The notes: generated from the sequence alone by a model not told the origin. A DNA stretch of 9,863 nt from Ruminococcaceae bacterium UBA4871 (GCA_002399445.1 DHDR01000017.1:1-9863), one strand, 5' to 3'. Positions 1 through 7,929 are shown, counted from the first letter of the stretch. Numbers and translations are program-made.

Positions 1-2
1 GA

Positions 3-905
3 AACATCGGACAAAGCAGCGCAGTTTACACGACTCTGCCCGGACAAAAAGCGGTCAAGCACTGCACAATCAAAGTTGGCGTCAAGCACCACACAGATGG
101 TTATATTGACGGTACACCTATTTATTACTATGGGGGTGAAGTTAAAAACAAATACGGTTGGTATGACGAAGATGGAAATTTTGCAGCAAACCGTAAAAAG
201 CAGTATCTTATCGATTACATGAGCTATATGGGTTATACGCATGACGCTGGTTTAGATGGTGCCAACATTTGGACAATGCCAACCTCAAGACAGTATAATG
301 GAAGTACTTTTGATTGTGCAACAACCACCGAAAAGAATTTGGAAACTACCGCTAAAGATCTGATTGAAGAACTCAAAAAGCATAAAGCCACAGAATACGG
401 AATTCATATAACACCCTATATATATGAAAAACAGGAAGAATTGATTCTTCCTACTTTCAAGTCGAACTTGACCTATGATACCAATCCTGATCCAGTATTT
501 ACGAGCAAGTATTATCAGAACGGCTGTAGCGGGGTTATGCAGGCTACCGCAACCGGTGGAAATCTTGGATGCAATGATTATGTTTTTGATCGTGCAAGAG
601 AAATCACAGGAATCAATATTGGTCCCACTTGTGGTTTGATTCCTAAATGCTTAACTTCGGAAGAACTTAATAAGATTAAAGCCACCGGCTACACAATTGG
701 TACAGAGCCGAAAAAGGATGCTATTGCTATTGAGCCAAACATCGGTTCATACCTTGGTCACTTTGAATATGTGGAAGCGGTTAACGGCGACGAAGTTACG
801 CTTTCTGGTGCAAACACAAATGATGATTATAAATATTATGGCCGTGTAACGCGCACAAAGAGTACACTCGCCAGCTGGAACACCGTGTATGTTTACCTGA
901 AATAA
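3..905 (+). CDS. CHAP-domain cell-wall hydrolase, C-terminal part (start lies before the window)
   Basis: The frame is open from the first bases of the window to TAA at 903-905, so the 5' end is missing; the ATG at 219 is internal. The last ~115 residues fit a CHAP (NlpC/P60-type) peptidoglycan amidase/endopeptidase. LGCNDYVFDRAREI matches the nucleophile motif (Cys codon 570-572), then comes a Gly/Pro-rich segment, and GHFEYVEAVNGDEVTLSGAN supplies the catalytic His (759-761) and the usual polar third residue. The preceding ~185 visible residues, rich in Tyr, Asn and Lys, are not recognised. Enzymes of this type in conjugative elements act outside the membrane and open the wall for the transfer machinery, and many carry N-terminal membrane or lysozyme-like segments, which would lie upstream here. 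The CHAP call is firm; the role in conjugation is inferred from the context. A phage-type or autolytic hydrolase is the alternative. Confidence 0.8.
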   Translation, partial: NIGQSSAVYTTLPGQKAVKHCTIKVGVKHHTDGYIDGTPIYYYGGEVKNKYGWYDEDGNFAANRKKQYLIDYMSYMGYTHDAGLDGANIWTMPTSRQYNGSTFDCATTTEKNLETTAKDLIEELKKHKATEYGIHITPYIYEKQEELILPTFKSNLTYDTNPDPVFTSKYYQNGCSGVMQATATGGNLGCNDYVFDRAREITGINIGPTCGLIPKCLTSEELNKIKATGYTIGTEPKKDAIAIEPNIGSYLGHFEYVEAVNGDEVTLSGANTNDDYKYYGRVTRTKSTLASWNTVYVYLK

Positions 906-941
906 GCTTACAAGAAAAGCTTTTCATATATTTTCCAATCC

Positions 942-966
942 TGCCGCCAGCAATGGCGGCAATTTT
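942..966 (+). terminator. Hairpin with short T-run after CHAP gene
   Basis: Perfect 7-bp GC-rich stem TGCCGCC (942-948) / GGCGGCA (955-961) with a six-base loop, followed by AATTTTCAT. The T-run is only four long, so termination may be partial. It lies 37 nt after the CHAP stop codon. Confidence 0.5.
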
Positions 967-1045
967 CATGTCAGTTTGCGGGCGCAGGAGCCGGAACTGG
1001 CTTCATAATGCAAATTCAATTAGGCGGTACATTGCCGCAGTCAAC

Positions 1046-1079
1046 AAAGGCACTCTTTTTGTAAGGGTGCCTTTTCTTA
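1046..1079 (+). terminator. Strong intrinsic terminator in the pilin leader
   Basis: An 11-bp stem (1046-1056 with 1064-1074, one G-T wobble) encloses a seven-base loop and runs straight into TTTTCTT. This is the most convincing terminator of the leader. Confidence 0.8.
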
Positions 1080-1093
1080 TGTCCAAAAAATTC

Positions 1094-1116
1094 AAGCGGA
1101 ACTGGTTCCGCTTTTT
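1094..1116 (+). terminator. Second intrinsic terminator in the pilin leader
   Basis: Stem AAGCGGAA (1094-1101) / TTCCGCTT (1106-1113) with a CTGG tetraloop, running into TTTTT (1112-1116). It lies 20 nt after the preceding terminator. The hairpin sequence is also the leader copy of a near-palindrome that recurs in the pilin and sortase genes. Confidence 0.7.
1097..1112 (-). repeat. Leader copy of dispersed near-palindrome
   Basis: The reverse complement reads AGCGGAACCAGTTCCG, identical over 16 nt to 5784-5799 and 8761-8776. Its 9-nt core CGGAACTGG is also present on the + strand at 992-1000. Confidence 0.75.
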
Positions 1117-1155
1117 AGAAAGCAGGAATATAAAATGTGCAGACTTCCGTATATC

Positions 1156-1179
1156 AGACCGCCGCCGGGCGGCCTTTTT
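1156..1179 (+). terminator. Third terminator-like hairpin before the pilin
   Basis: CCGCC (1159-1163) pairs with GGCGG (1168-1172) around a GCCG loop. The stem can extend by two pairs past an A-C mismatch. TTTTT follows at 1175-1179. The stem is short but very GC-rich. Confidence 0.5.
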
Positions 1180-1200
1180 GCTGCTACGGCCGTGGCGGCA
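1179..1200 (+). other. Nine-bp hairpin upstream of the pilin ribosome site
   Basis: 1179-1187 pairs with 1192-1200 (two G-T wobbles) around a GGCC tetraloop. It has no T-run. It sits 25 nt before the Shine-Dalgarno and immediately after the preceding T-tract, so it may be an mRNA 5'-end stabiliser or part of an alternative fold. Confidence 0.5.
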
Positions 1201-1225
1201 AATAAGAAGTTAATTTATTAAACAT

Positions 1226-1241
1226 GGAGGTACAAGAAATG
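1226..1241 (+). promoter_or_regulatory. Ribosome binding site that fixes the pilin start
   Basis: GGAGG at 1226-1230 is 8 nt from ATG 1239. The in-frame upstream ATG at 1224 overlaps this site and would place the Shine-Dalgarno inside the coding sequence, so 1239 is the better start. From 1239 the protein also begins with a normal signal peptide. Confidence 0.85.
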
Positions 1242-4200
1242 CAAAAAATCTTTCAGCGCTGCATGGCAGCCGCAATGTCTGTTATCATTGCAGCCAGCAG
1301 CGCTATAAACGTAAATGCTGCCGGAGTTCAGCAGGAAGGTAACATAAGCCACCTTCGCAAGTCCAGCGGAATCTATGTTACCTGCAACAGCAACAATATC
1401 GTGTGGAAAACAGGCCCGCACACAGGTGAACAATTTTGGTGGACGCAGGCAAACGGGAAATATACATTCTGTATGGACCTTGGTGCACATATGCACACTG
1501 GTGCATCCTATAAGATAGACAATAGTTATTGGAACACGTTACCGCAGGCAACACGGGACCTCATTGGCCGGGCATTTGCGTTTAGTTATGATCCAGCTTA
1601 TGGCGGCGGACCGAACAGCTATCCGTGCTATTTTTACACGCGCCAAATTCTCCTGTGGGAAATCATGGGTGGTAGATGGAATACTCAGGATGGAACGTTA
1701 AAAGGTCACAGCATGACAGATGAGATCTCCGGGCCTTCTGATCTCGTCTCCCAAATCAAAACGACTTACAATAAAATCAGTACTGCACTACATAACTATT
1801 ATCATGAGGAAGATTGGTCAAAAATCAAGCAACCCCCGGTCCCACTGAAACGACCATACAAGATTAAAAACGGTATTATTCCGCTGGAATTAGATAAAGC
1901 AAAGAACTGTCAGGACTGCTCGATTGTGGCCTACAAGTCTGAATTGGATGATTTATATATTCAGAATTTTCAGGATCAGGCCACAGCAGCAGGTCTGCCA
2001 TTGACCTTCAAACGGACAGACAGTTCTCATCTGACTGTTTCTGCTCCGGCTAAAATGAATGATAATACCGTAAAAAAAATCAGAAACACTTGTTTCAAAA
2101 TATTGCGCCGATCCAGTGATCAAATCAAAAGCTACAGTGCAAGCAGTGCTCTCATTTATGCTGGAAGTTACAACGGGTACCAGAACCTGCTCTGTCAAGC
2201 ACCGGCAACTCCGCAGGATAGGTATATGAGAATTTATCCACGAGTATATGATGACACATCTGGTAATGTCACAATTTTAAAAACAGATGCCCTGACCAAT
2301 GCAAAATTGGGCGGAGCAACGTTTGGCTTGTATGATGCAAATCATCAGCTGATTACCGACACGAAAATTGCTGACAGCAACACCGCCATTTCGGACGACA
2401 ACGGCCTAGCAGGTTTTACCGTCAAAAAGGACGGCACCTACTATGTGCACGAAATTACCCCGCCGCCCGAATACAACGCCGACAGTGGTTTTTATGCGCT
2501 GACGGTTAAAAATGGCAAAGCCTCCTCCACGCAGATCACTGTCAAGGACACGCAGAATACAGTTGTCACAACAGAAATTGGCCACAAATACGGCGAATTT
2601 CTGGATGAAGCCGGACTCGGCGGCTGTTCCATCAAAGTCAACGCAACTTATCAAGTAATTGATAAAGACGCACTGGCAAAGATGACTGCCGCCGGGCAGA
2701 CCGTTACCACACCTCCGCTCAAATCCGTAACGAAAGATTTCTTTGTTACGAGTGCATCAGACGGCTCCGTTTTTCTGACCATTAGCGGTGTGGCACCAAA
2801 CACAGAACCGACCATTAACTCCGTATCGGAGGTTCCCAACACGACCACGACGCAGGGCGGCTACACCTGGAATGGAAGCCGCACGAGCAACTATGTTTTC
2901 AGCAACGACGGCGGCTGCACGGTCAGTGGCACGAACCTTTACAACTATCAACAAAAGTCCGTGATTACGGTACATAAGCGCGACAAAGGCACCGGCAGTA
3001 TTTTAGTTGCGGGCGGCACATGGGAAAACGCTACCGGCAATAAACCGCAGGGCGATTCTACATTTTCCGGAGCAAAGTATCAGATCATCCGTGTAGACGG
3101 TCATGACGACAATGGCCGCCCAATCGGTGAAATCTTGCAGACGCTCACGACCGACAGCACCGGCAGTGTATCCAGTTCCCCTCTGCAGCAGGGTGTGCGG
3201 TATGCAATCATTGAAACCAACGCCCCGAAGGGCTACTTACTTTATGACAATGCAGATTACGCAGCCTATCACGGCAGCTGGTATCAAGAATTTGTTTGTC
3301 TGTTTAACGGCAACCACAGCCAGCTGACATCCTCGCAGATCACGCTGCTGGACAGCCCGGATGCCACGACCGGAACACTGGTTGCGGACGGCACTGTTAC
3401 CAACAAAGATAAGGTCAAGTCCGGTTATCTGCATGGCTACAAGTTCTTGGAGAAAGATCCCAACGGCAATGTAGATGGTGATGATAATCAGGGCAAGACC
3501 CCTGCACCGGGTATTGTGTTTGACATTTATATGTTAAGTACAACGCCTCAAAAGAATCCGACCGGCGCGCTGCACAACGATACTACGGTACTTTACAATT
3601 TCGGCATCAGTAAAAAAGACGGCCACAAAATGACCTCTGCCGAAATTGCCGCAAACCCGTATGATGTTAAGGGACTGGTGGACACGCGGACTACAGACAA
3701 GACCGGAGAATGGACAAGCCGCCTGCTCCCCTTCGCAGAATATATTGTAGTGGAGCGCGATCCGATTACCGGTTACGACAAAGCCGCACCGGTGTTCCAG
3801 TGGGTGGACACACAGGTCAACTGGAATGCCACCATCAAGGACTGGACAGTGGTACGTGTCGGCAACGGCCTCGGCAACGACAATGGACTGGGTGTGGAAC
3901 ACAACCCCCCGCTCTCCGGCACCATCGGCGGTAAAACCCGTATGGATTTATACGGTGACAAAGTCTTGCGCGATGTTGAAGCCAACGCGGATTATGACGC
4001 GGACAGCTACAACGACTACATCACGATTGATGATTACAACCTCTGCAAAACGCAGTATGCCGCGCTTGCCAATGCGGATTATTATTTTGGACCGGACGGC
4101 AGCATGTACGACAACACCGGCACCCTCAATACCGCAGAAGTGCTCTCTGAAACCGGTGCGCGTAAGGCAACGGCTGCAGAAGCGGCCAGCTTTGCGGCAA

Positions 4201-7200
4201 CCATCATCAGCAACAAAATTATCATGATGGCCGGTGCGGATATTCCGGTTATCGCCAATCAGGACATGACGGATCAGGACTTGTGGACATACTGGGATGA
4301 AATTGACAACTCCGACCCGTTTTCCACACATCTGTCCGAATACGAAGCTGCCCATCCCGGCGTGGATGTGAAAACAGTGGACGGACAAACCGCGCCGCTT
4401 TACATTGAGAATCAAGTGACTGCTCGTCACATTCGCATCCAGAAAACAGATGCCGTTTCCGGCAAAATCGTTCCTTACAGCAATTTCTACTTTAAGGTTT
4501 GGGACTGTACCCGGAAATGCTGGGTGACAGATAACCAGACCGTTTCCGCAGCGCTTAACAAAGTGACCGTCTGGAAAACGGACGAAAAAGGCAGCATTAC
4601 CGGCAACGACAAGGGCGGCGCTGCAAACCTTGCTGACCTGCTGGAATGGGGCAGCGCAGGTTATGATATTTATGAAGTCCATACAGGCACCGGCTATTAT
4701 CTTACCGATAAACCGGTGCATTTTACACTGGACGGCGCGGTTGACCCGCTCGACCAGACGCTGGTTGTCAATTTTGCGGATGCGCCAGTACTGGGCACTG
4801 CAACGCTCACTAAAACCGGCGATGGCGCAACAGCGGTGACCGGCAGTGACGGAAGCAAGCAGGTTACTTACACCAATGTGCCGCTGCCCGGTGCGGTCTA
4901 TGGTGTGTATGCCGCCGAGGACATCATCGCCCGCGATATTGACGGTACCGTTCGCAGTAACCGTAACACCACACTCAGCAAGACCTACAGTGTGGATGAC
5001 GAATACGGCAAGCACCGTGAAATCAGCTTTACCTTTGCCGATACGCTCAAAAAAGATGCGCTTGTGGAAACGGCCATGACTGATTCCAAAGGCAAAATCA
5101 CCACCAGCAATCTCTATGAAGGAAAGTATTATTTCAAGGAACTTTACAGCCCCGTTGGTTACACGCTTTCGGATGACAAGATTGCGTTTGAAATCAAAGA
5201 CACGCACAACGCTGCCTTTGATTTAAGCGATACAAAGCTGAACCCGCAGGAACCGCACTACATCGGTTCCAATACGCAGAACAACAGCAGTGACAAGACG
5301 ATTACCAAAGAAAATCTGGATTACTCCGGCGAAAAAGCGCGGCTGGCCGGTATCAAGACATTGGTGAAAACCAGTGACGCTCTTGCTCCGCTGGAACATG
5401 TAGAATGCACTGCAAACGATACCCGGCAGCAGGCGCACATTTCTCTTGTAAAGCGGTTCGTTGAACTGCCGGTTGCAAAAAGCCTCGATTACACCGGCGC
5501 AACGGTAGTTATCAAGACTGCGCAAAACATTGCTGCCGTTAAGGATAAAGACGGAAAGGTTGTCCTGCCCGCGGCGAAACTGGGCGATACCGTGCAGACC
5601 ATCACCCTCAAAAAGGGTGACAATCCTCAGAAAGTTTTGACAAAGCTGCTGGCGGTCGGCGGCAGGTATACTGCCACCATGACCGTTACGCCGGAGCCGG
5701 ACAAGATCGACCTGCGTACAACGACACCGTATACCTTTGTGGTGGAACTGCCGAAAAAGGATGATAGCAGTTCCAGTACATCCAGCGGAACCAGTTCCGG
5801 TTCCAAAGAAGCAGAAAAGCCGGTTGTGCTGGCGCAGACACTTGACCTCACCACCAATTTCCTTTACAAGTGGAACACGGCCAATGAGGGCAAGCACCTG
5901 AAAGCCACGCCGGACAAACTGCTCAAAGATTGTGTTTTCGGCCTGTACGCAGCCGAAGATATTGTTTCCGCAAAAACCGGCAGCGTGATTGCTAAAAAAG
6001 ATACGCTGCTTTCCAGATTCAACTTTGACGAAAACGGCAAGGCAACTAACGTTCTGTACGATCAGGACGGCAAACCGACCGGAAAACTCTCCGTGGATAT
6101 TCCGATAGGCGATTTTTACGTTAAAGAGCTGAAAACAGCAGATGGCTACACGCTCAACAGCGAAAAATACGATTTGCTGTTTTACCCGTGCGGTGTAGGA
6201 ACGGCTATCAATGGCTTGCCTGACCAGAAACACAGCCAGACAATTGAAGTCACAACAACCAAAACGCCGTTGCTCAATCGTCCATATGACGTGAAAGAAC
6301 CGACACCGCCTACTCCGGTACATCCGACCTACCCGTCTGCACCTTCTACAGGTGATTTCACGCTCACCAAGACCGATAAACTGACGGGCAGTTTCCTGCC
6401 GGGTGCTAAAATTTCTCTTAAAGACAGCACTGGTACAATCCATACAGCGACAACCGGCACAGACGGCAAGATAACTTTGCTGAGTCTTCCAACCGGTGCG
6501 GCAACATGGTGGGAAGCCAAAGCGCCGGACGACTATGTGCTGGACAGCACGGTGCACAGCATCACGATTACTGCCGGTCAGACTGCTGCCGCAGCACTGG
6601 CTGACAAGCCGGTTACCGGGACGTTTGAATTTACAAAGACCGATATTGCAAACAGCAAGCCGCTGCCGGACTGTGTAATTTCCATTACCAACGTCAAGAC
6701 CGGCAAAGTTGTTTTTACCGGCAAGACAGACAGTACTGGCAAGCTGGTGTTTACAGATCTTCCGGCAGGTGACTACACCTATCAGGAAGTTTCCGCGCCA
6801 GTTAAGTATAAGTTGGATAATAAAGCCTATCCATTTTCTATCAAAGAGGATGGACAGATTGTGAAAGTGACCATGCAGGATCAGATCATGACCGGTACCT
6901 TTGAGTTTAGTAAAACTGATTTTGTGACGGCGAAAGCACTGCCGGACATGGAGATTGCTATTAAGGATGCTTCCACAGGCAAAGTCGTTTTTACCGGAAA
7001 AACCGGAAAAGACGGTAAGCTGACGGTGAAGCTTCCGGTCGGCAAGTACACCTATCAGGAAGTCAAGGCTCCGGCAAACTACACGCTGGATAAAACCGCC
7101 CATGCTTTTGAAATCAAGGCGGACGGGCAGATTGTCAAAGCCGTGATGAAAGATAAGCTGCTTCTCGGCGCGCTGGAAATTGTGAAAACAATGGACGGCA

Positions 7201-7598
7201 AAAAGGACGGACAGCTTGGCGGCATTCAGTTCCAGATAACCGGTACGGAGCTGAATGGTCAGAAGTACGACAAGACTTTTACGACGGATGTCCACGGCAT
7301 GATTGAAATCAAGAATCTGCCAGTCGGTACCTACACGATTCATGAGCTGGAGGGCAAAGTCAATCAGGGCTATGTGCTGGCAGCTGACAAGACCGTATCC
7401 GTTAAGGCAAATCTGATTGCCAGTGTCAAAATCAACAACCAGAAAGTCAAGGCTGTTACTGTCACGAAAATTCCAGCAGCACCGAAAACACCGAAAACCG
7501 GACAAAGTCCGATCCTACCTTATATTGCAAGTTTCCTGTTACTGGCAGCAACTGGCGCACTTGCTTTCGTTAACCGCAAAAAGGCAAAACAACAGTAA
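1239..7598 (+). CDS. Giant LPXTG-like surface protein with thioester head and SpaA/Cna-B domains (pilin/adhesin)
   Basis: A 2119-residue exported wall-anchored protein. Residues 1-28 form a signal peptide (NVNAA end). Residues ~35-300 resemble a thioester adhesin domain, with candidate bond-forming Cys78 (YTFCM) and Gln136 (RQILLW). SpaA/Cna-B-type modules follow from ~340 on: Lys348 in ILKTD with Glu405 in HEITPP, then modules marked by IETNAPKGY, VERDPITGY, YEVHTGTGYY, FKELYSPVGY and VKELKTADGY. A Ser/Gly linker lies at ~1507-1527 and a Pro-rich hinge at ~1688-1703. Three Cna-B units run 1704-1792, 1793-1884 and 1885-1975, with likely Lys/Glu/Asp triads K1800/E1850/D1881 and K1892/E1941/D1972; a fourth related unit is at 1976-2070. 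The C-terminus has TPKTG (2084-2088), a hydrophobic helix and RKK, a classical sorting signal. The xPxTG form fits the class B sortase downstream. A role in adhesion or mating contact is inferred. Whether it polymerises as a pilus is unknown. The first third of the gene is more AT-rich than the rest. Confidence 0.88.
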   Translation: MQKIFQRCMAAAMSVIIAASSAINVNAAGVQQEGNISHLRKSSGIYVTCNSNNIVWKTGPHTGEQFWWTQANGKYTFCMDLGAHMHTGASYKIDNSYWNTLPQATRDLIGRAFAFSYDPAYGGGPNSYPCYFYTRQILLWEIMGGRWNTQDGTLKGHSMTDEISGPSDLVSQIKTTYNKISTALHNYYHEEDWSKIKQPPVPLKRPYKIKNGIIPLELDKAKNCQDCSIVAYKSELDDLYIQNFQDQATAAGLPLTFKRTDSSHLTVSAPAKMNDNTVKKIRNTCFKILRRSSDQIKSYSASSALIYAGSYNGYQNLLCQAPATPQDRYMRIYPRVYDDTSGNVTILKTDALTNAKLGGATFGLYDANHQLITDTKIADSNTAISDDNGLAGFTVKKDGTYYVHEITPPPEYNADSGFYALTVKNGKASSTQITVKDTQNTVVTTEIGHKYGEFLDEAGLGGCSIKVNATYQVIDKDALAKMTAAGQTVTTPPLKSVTKDFFVTSASDGSVFLTISGVAPNTEPTINSVSEVPNTTTTQGGYTWNGSRTSNYVFSNDGGCTVSGTNLYNYQQKSVITVHKRDKGTGSILVAGGTWENATGNKPQGDSTFSGAKYQIIRVDGHDDNGRPIGEILQTLTTDSTGSVSSSPLQQGVRYAIIETNAPKGYLLYDNADYAAYHGSWYQEFVCLFNGNHSQLTSSQITLLDSPDATTGTLVADGTVTNKDKVKSGYLHGYKFLEKDPNGNVDGDDNQGKTPAPGIVFDIYMLSTTPQKNPTGALHNDTTVLYNFGISKKDGHKMTSAEIAANPYDVKGLVDTRTTDKTGEWTSRLLPFAEYIVVERDPITGYDKAAPVFQWVDTQVNWNATIKDWTVVRVGNGLGNDNGLGVEHNPPLSGTIGGKTRMDLYGDKVLRDVEANADYDADSYNDYITIDDYNLCKTQYAALANADYYFGPDGSMYDNTGTLNTAEVLSETGARKATAAEAASFAATIISNKIIMMAGADIPVIANQDMTDQDLWTYWDEIDNSDPFSTHLSEYEAAHPGVDVKTVDGQTAPLYIENQVTARHIRIQKTDAVSGKIVPYSNFYFKVWDCTRKCWVTDNQTVSAALNKVTVWKTDEKGSITGNDKGGAANLADLLEWGSAGYDIYEVHTGTGYYLTDKPVHFTLDGAVDPLDQTLVVNFADAPVLGTATLTKTGDGATAVTGSDGSKQVTYTNVPLPGAVYGVYAAEDIIARDIDGTVRSNRNTTLSKTYSVDDEYGKHREISFTFADTLKKDALVETAMTDSKGKITTSNLYEGKYYFKELYSPVGYTLSDDKIAFEIKDTHNAAFDLSDTKLNPQEPHYIGSNTQNNSSDKTITKENLDYSGEKARLAGIKTLVKTSDALAPLEHVECTANDTRQQAHISLVKRFVELPVAKSLDYTGATVVIKTAQNIAAVKDKDGKVVLPAAKLGDTVQTITLKKGDNPQKVLTKLLAVGGRYTATMTVTPEPDKIDLRTTTPYTFVVELPKKDDSSSSTSSGTSSGSKEAEKPVVLAQTLDLTTNFLYKWNTANEGKHLKATPDKLLKDCVFGLYAAEDIVSAKTGSVIAKKDTLLSRFNFDENGKATNVLYDQDGKPTGKLSVDIPIGDFYVKELKTADGYTLNSEKYDLLFYPCGVGTAINGLPDQKHSQTIEVTTTKTPLLNRPYDVKEPTPPTPVHPTYPSAPSTGDFTLTKTDKLTGSFLPGAKISLKDSTGTIHTATTGTDGKITLLSLPTGAATWWEAKAPDDYVLDSTVHSITITAGQTAAAALADKPVTGTFEFTKTDIANSKPLPDCVISITNVKTGKVVFTGKTDSTGKLVFTDLPAGDYTYQEVSAPVKYKLDNKAYPFSIKEDGQIVKVTMQDQIMTGTFEFSKTDFVTAKALPDMEIAIKDASTGKVVFTGKTGKDGKLTVKLPVGKYTYQEVKAPANYTLDKTAHAFEIKADGQIVKAVMKDKLLLGALEIVKTMDGKKDGQLGGIQFQITGTELNGQKYDKTFTTDVHGMIEIKNLPVGTYTIHELEGKVNQGYVLAADKTVSVKANLIASVKINNQKVKAVTVTKIPAAPKTPKTGQSPILPYIASFLLLAATGALAFVNRKKAKQQ
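5784..5802 (+). repeat. Pilin copy of dispersed near-palindrome
   Basis: AGCGGAACCAGTTCCGGTT, identical to 8761-8779. Here it is read in frame as Ser-Gly-Thr-Ser-Ser-Gly in the flexible Ser/Gly linker of the surface protein. In the sortase the same bases are read in another frame. Confidence 0.85.
6348..7163 (+). repeat. Tandem Cna-B-encoding repeats (3 units of ~270 bp)
   Basis: Units at 6348-6614 (89 codons), 6615-6890 (92 codons) and 6891-7163 (91 codons). Units two and three are clearly related at DNA level, sharing for example 17 identical bases at 6774-6790 and 7047-7063 (encoding TYQEV). Unit one is related mainly at protein level. These duplicated stalk domains are candidates for copy-number change by recombination. 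Confidence 0.8.
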
Positions 7599-7665
7599 GC
7601 CGGATAAATTGCTGCATTACTGTGGAAGAGGGTGGTTCAAATGGACTAATTTTGTCCGTAAAAAG

Positions 7666-7706
7666 TGATATACTACATTGATAGAGTACCTGTTTTGTGG
7701 TACGAT
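7666..7706 (+). promoter_or_regulatory. Candidate promoters and operator of the toxin-antitoxin cassette
   Basis: Two overlapping candidates are visible. The first is an extended -10, TGA-TATACT (7666-7674), with no good -35. The second is TTGATA (7678-7683), a 17-bp spacer and TACGAT (7701-7706). Inside the second promoter lies an inverted repeat, GTACC (7686-7690) / GGTAC (7699-7703) with an 8-bp centre, where a repressor could block it. The antitoxin begins ~47 nt downstream. The boxes are seen; their use is inferred. Confidence 0.5.
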
Positions 7707-7752
7707 TAATAAAAATCGTAAAGCAACAAGAAAACTGGATGGAGATGATTCT

Positions 7753-7926
7753 ATGGGCAAAAACGAGTCTATTGCTTTGCAAGATGCTCTTGCATCTTCA
7801 AGTATGGAGGGATTTAAAATTACTGTGCAGACTGAGCGGGATTGTCAGCGATTAATGAGTGGCAAAATCACTGTGAAAAAACTTGTTCGTGAAATTCTAT
7901 CTCGTCCTGCAGCCAAGACAGTGTAA
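7753..7926 (+). CDS. VbhA-like antitoxin of a Fic toxin
   Basis: This 57-residue protein starts at ATG 7753, preceded by GGAG at 7741-7744 (8-nt spacing); the longer reading from 7678 lacks such a site. The first helix contains Ser15-x3-Glu19-Gly20 (SSSMEG). This matches the (S/T)xxxE(G/N) inhibition motif known in class I Fic antitoxins, whose Glu enters the Fic active site and prevents productive ATP binding. The C-terminal half (DCQRLMSGKITVKKLVREIL) also follows the VbhA-family pattern of a second helix pair. It lies three bases before the toxin frame, as expected for antitoxin-first operons. The motif appears intact, so it should neutralise a Fic partner even though the toxin next to it is frame-split. 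The family call is confident; activity is inferred. Confidence 0.85.
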   Translation: MGKNESIALQDALASSSMEGFKITVQTERDCQRLMSGKITVKKLVREILSRPAAKTV

Positions 7927-7929
7927 AGT

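Larger units (their letters stand above)
906..1238 (+). other. Structured non-coding leader between CHAP gene and pilin gene
   Basis: This 333-nt gap has no convincing gene. It holds a run of hairpins: 942-961, 1046-1074, 1094-1113, 1156-1175 and 1179-1200, plus a weak one at 988-1003. The first four are followed by T-rich stretches. I see no well-spaced -35/-10 promoter; TATAAA at 1129-1134 lacks a fitting -35. The pilin is therefore probably transcribed from upstream through these hairpins, or from a promoter I cannot recognise. The arrangement would limit or condition read-through into the pilin. Confidence 0.6.

Noticed and set aside
953..1213. 86-residue + strand ORF in the leader
   Set aside because: It runs through several terminator hairpins, has no ribosome site and encodes an Arg-rich low-plausibility protein.
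1224..1238. Earlier pilin start at ATG 1224
   Set aside because: GGAGG at 1226-1230 would then be inside the coding sequence, and ATG 1239 has ideal spacing and a cleaner signal peptide.
3948..5207. 419-residue ORF on the minus strand
   Set aside because: Also an antisense shadow of the surface-protein gene, with no recognisable domain and no ribosome site evidence.
5223..7505. 760-residue ORF on the minus strand
   Set aside because: It is antisense to well-supported Cna-B domains. Its sequence is Cys/Phe/Arg-rich with no motifs, typical of an open shadow frame created by Thr/Lys/Asp-rich coding DNA.
7641..7659. Hairpin after the pilin as a terminator
   Set aside because: The stem is only six pairs with a wobble and is followed by A-rich sequence with no T-run, so it does not qualify.
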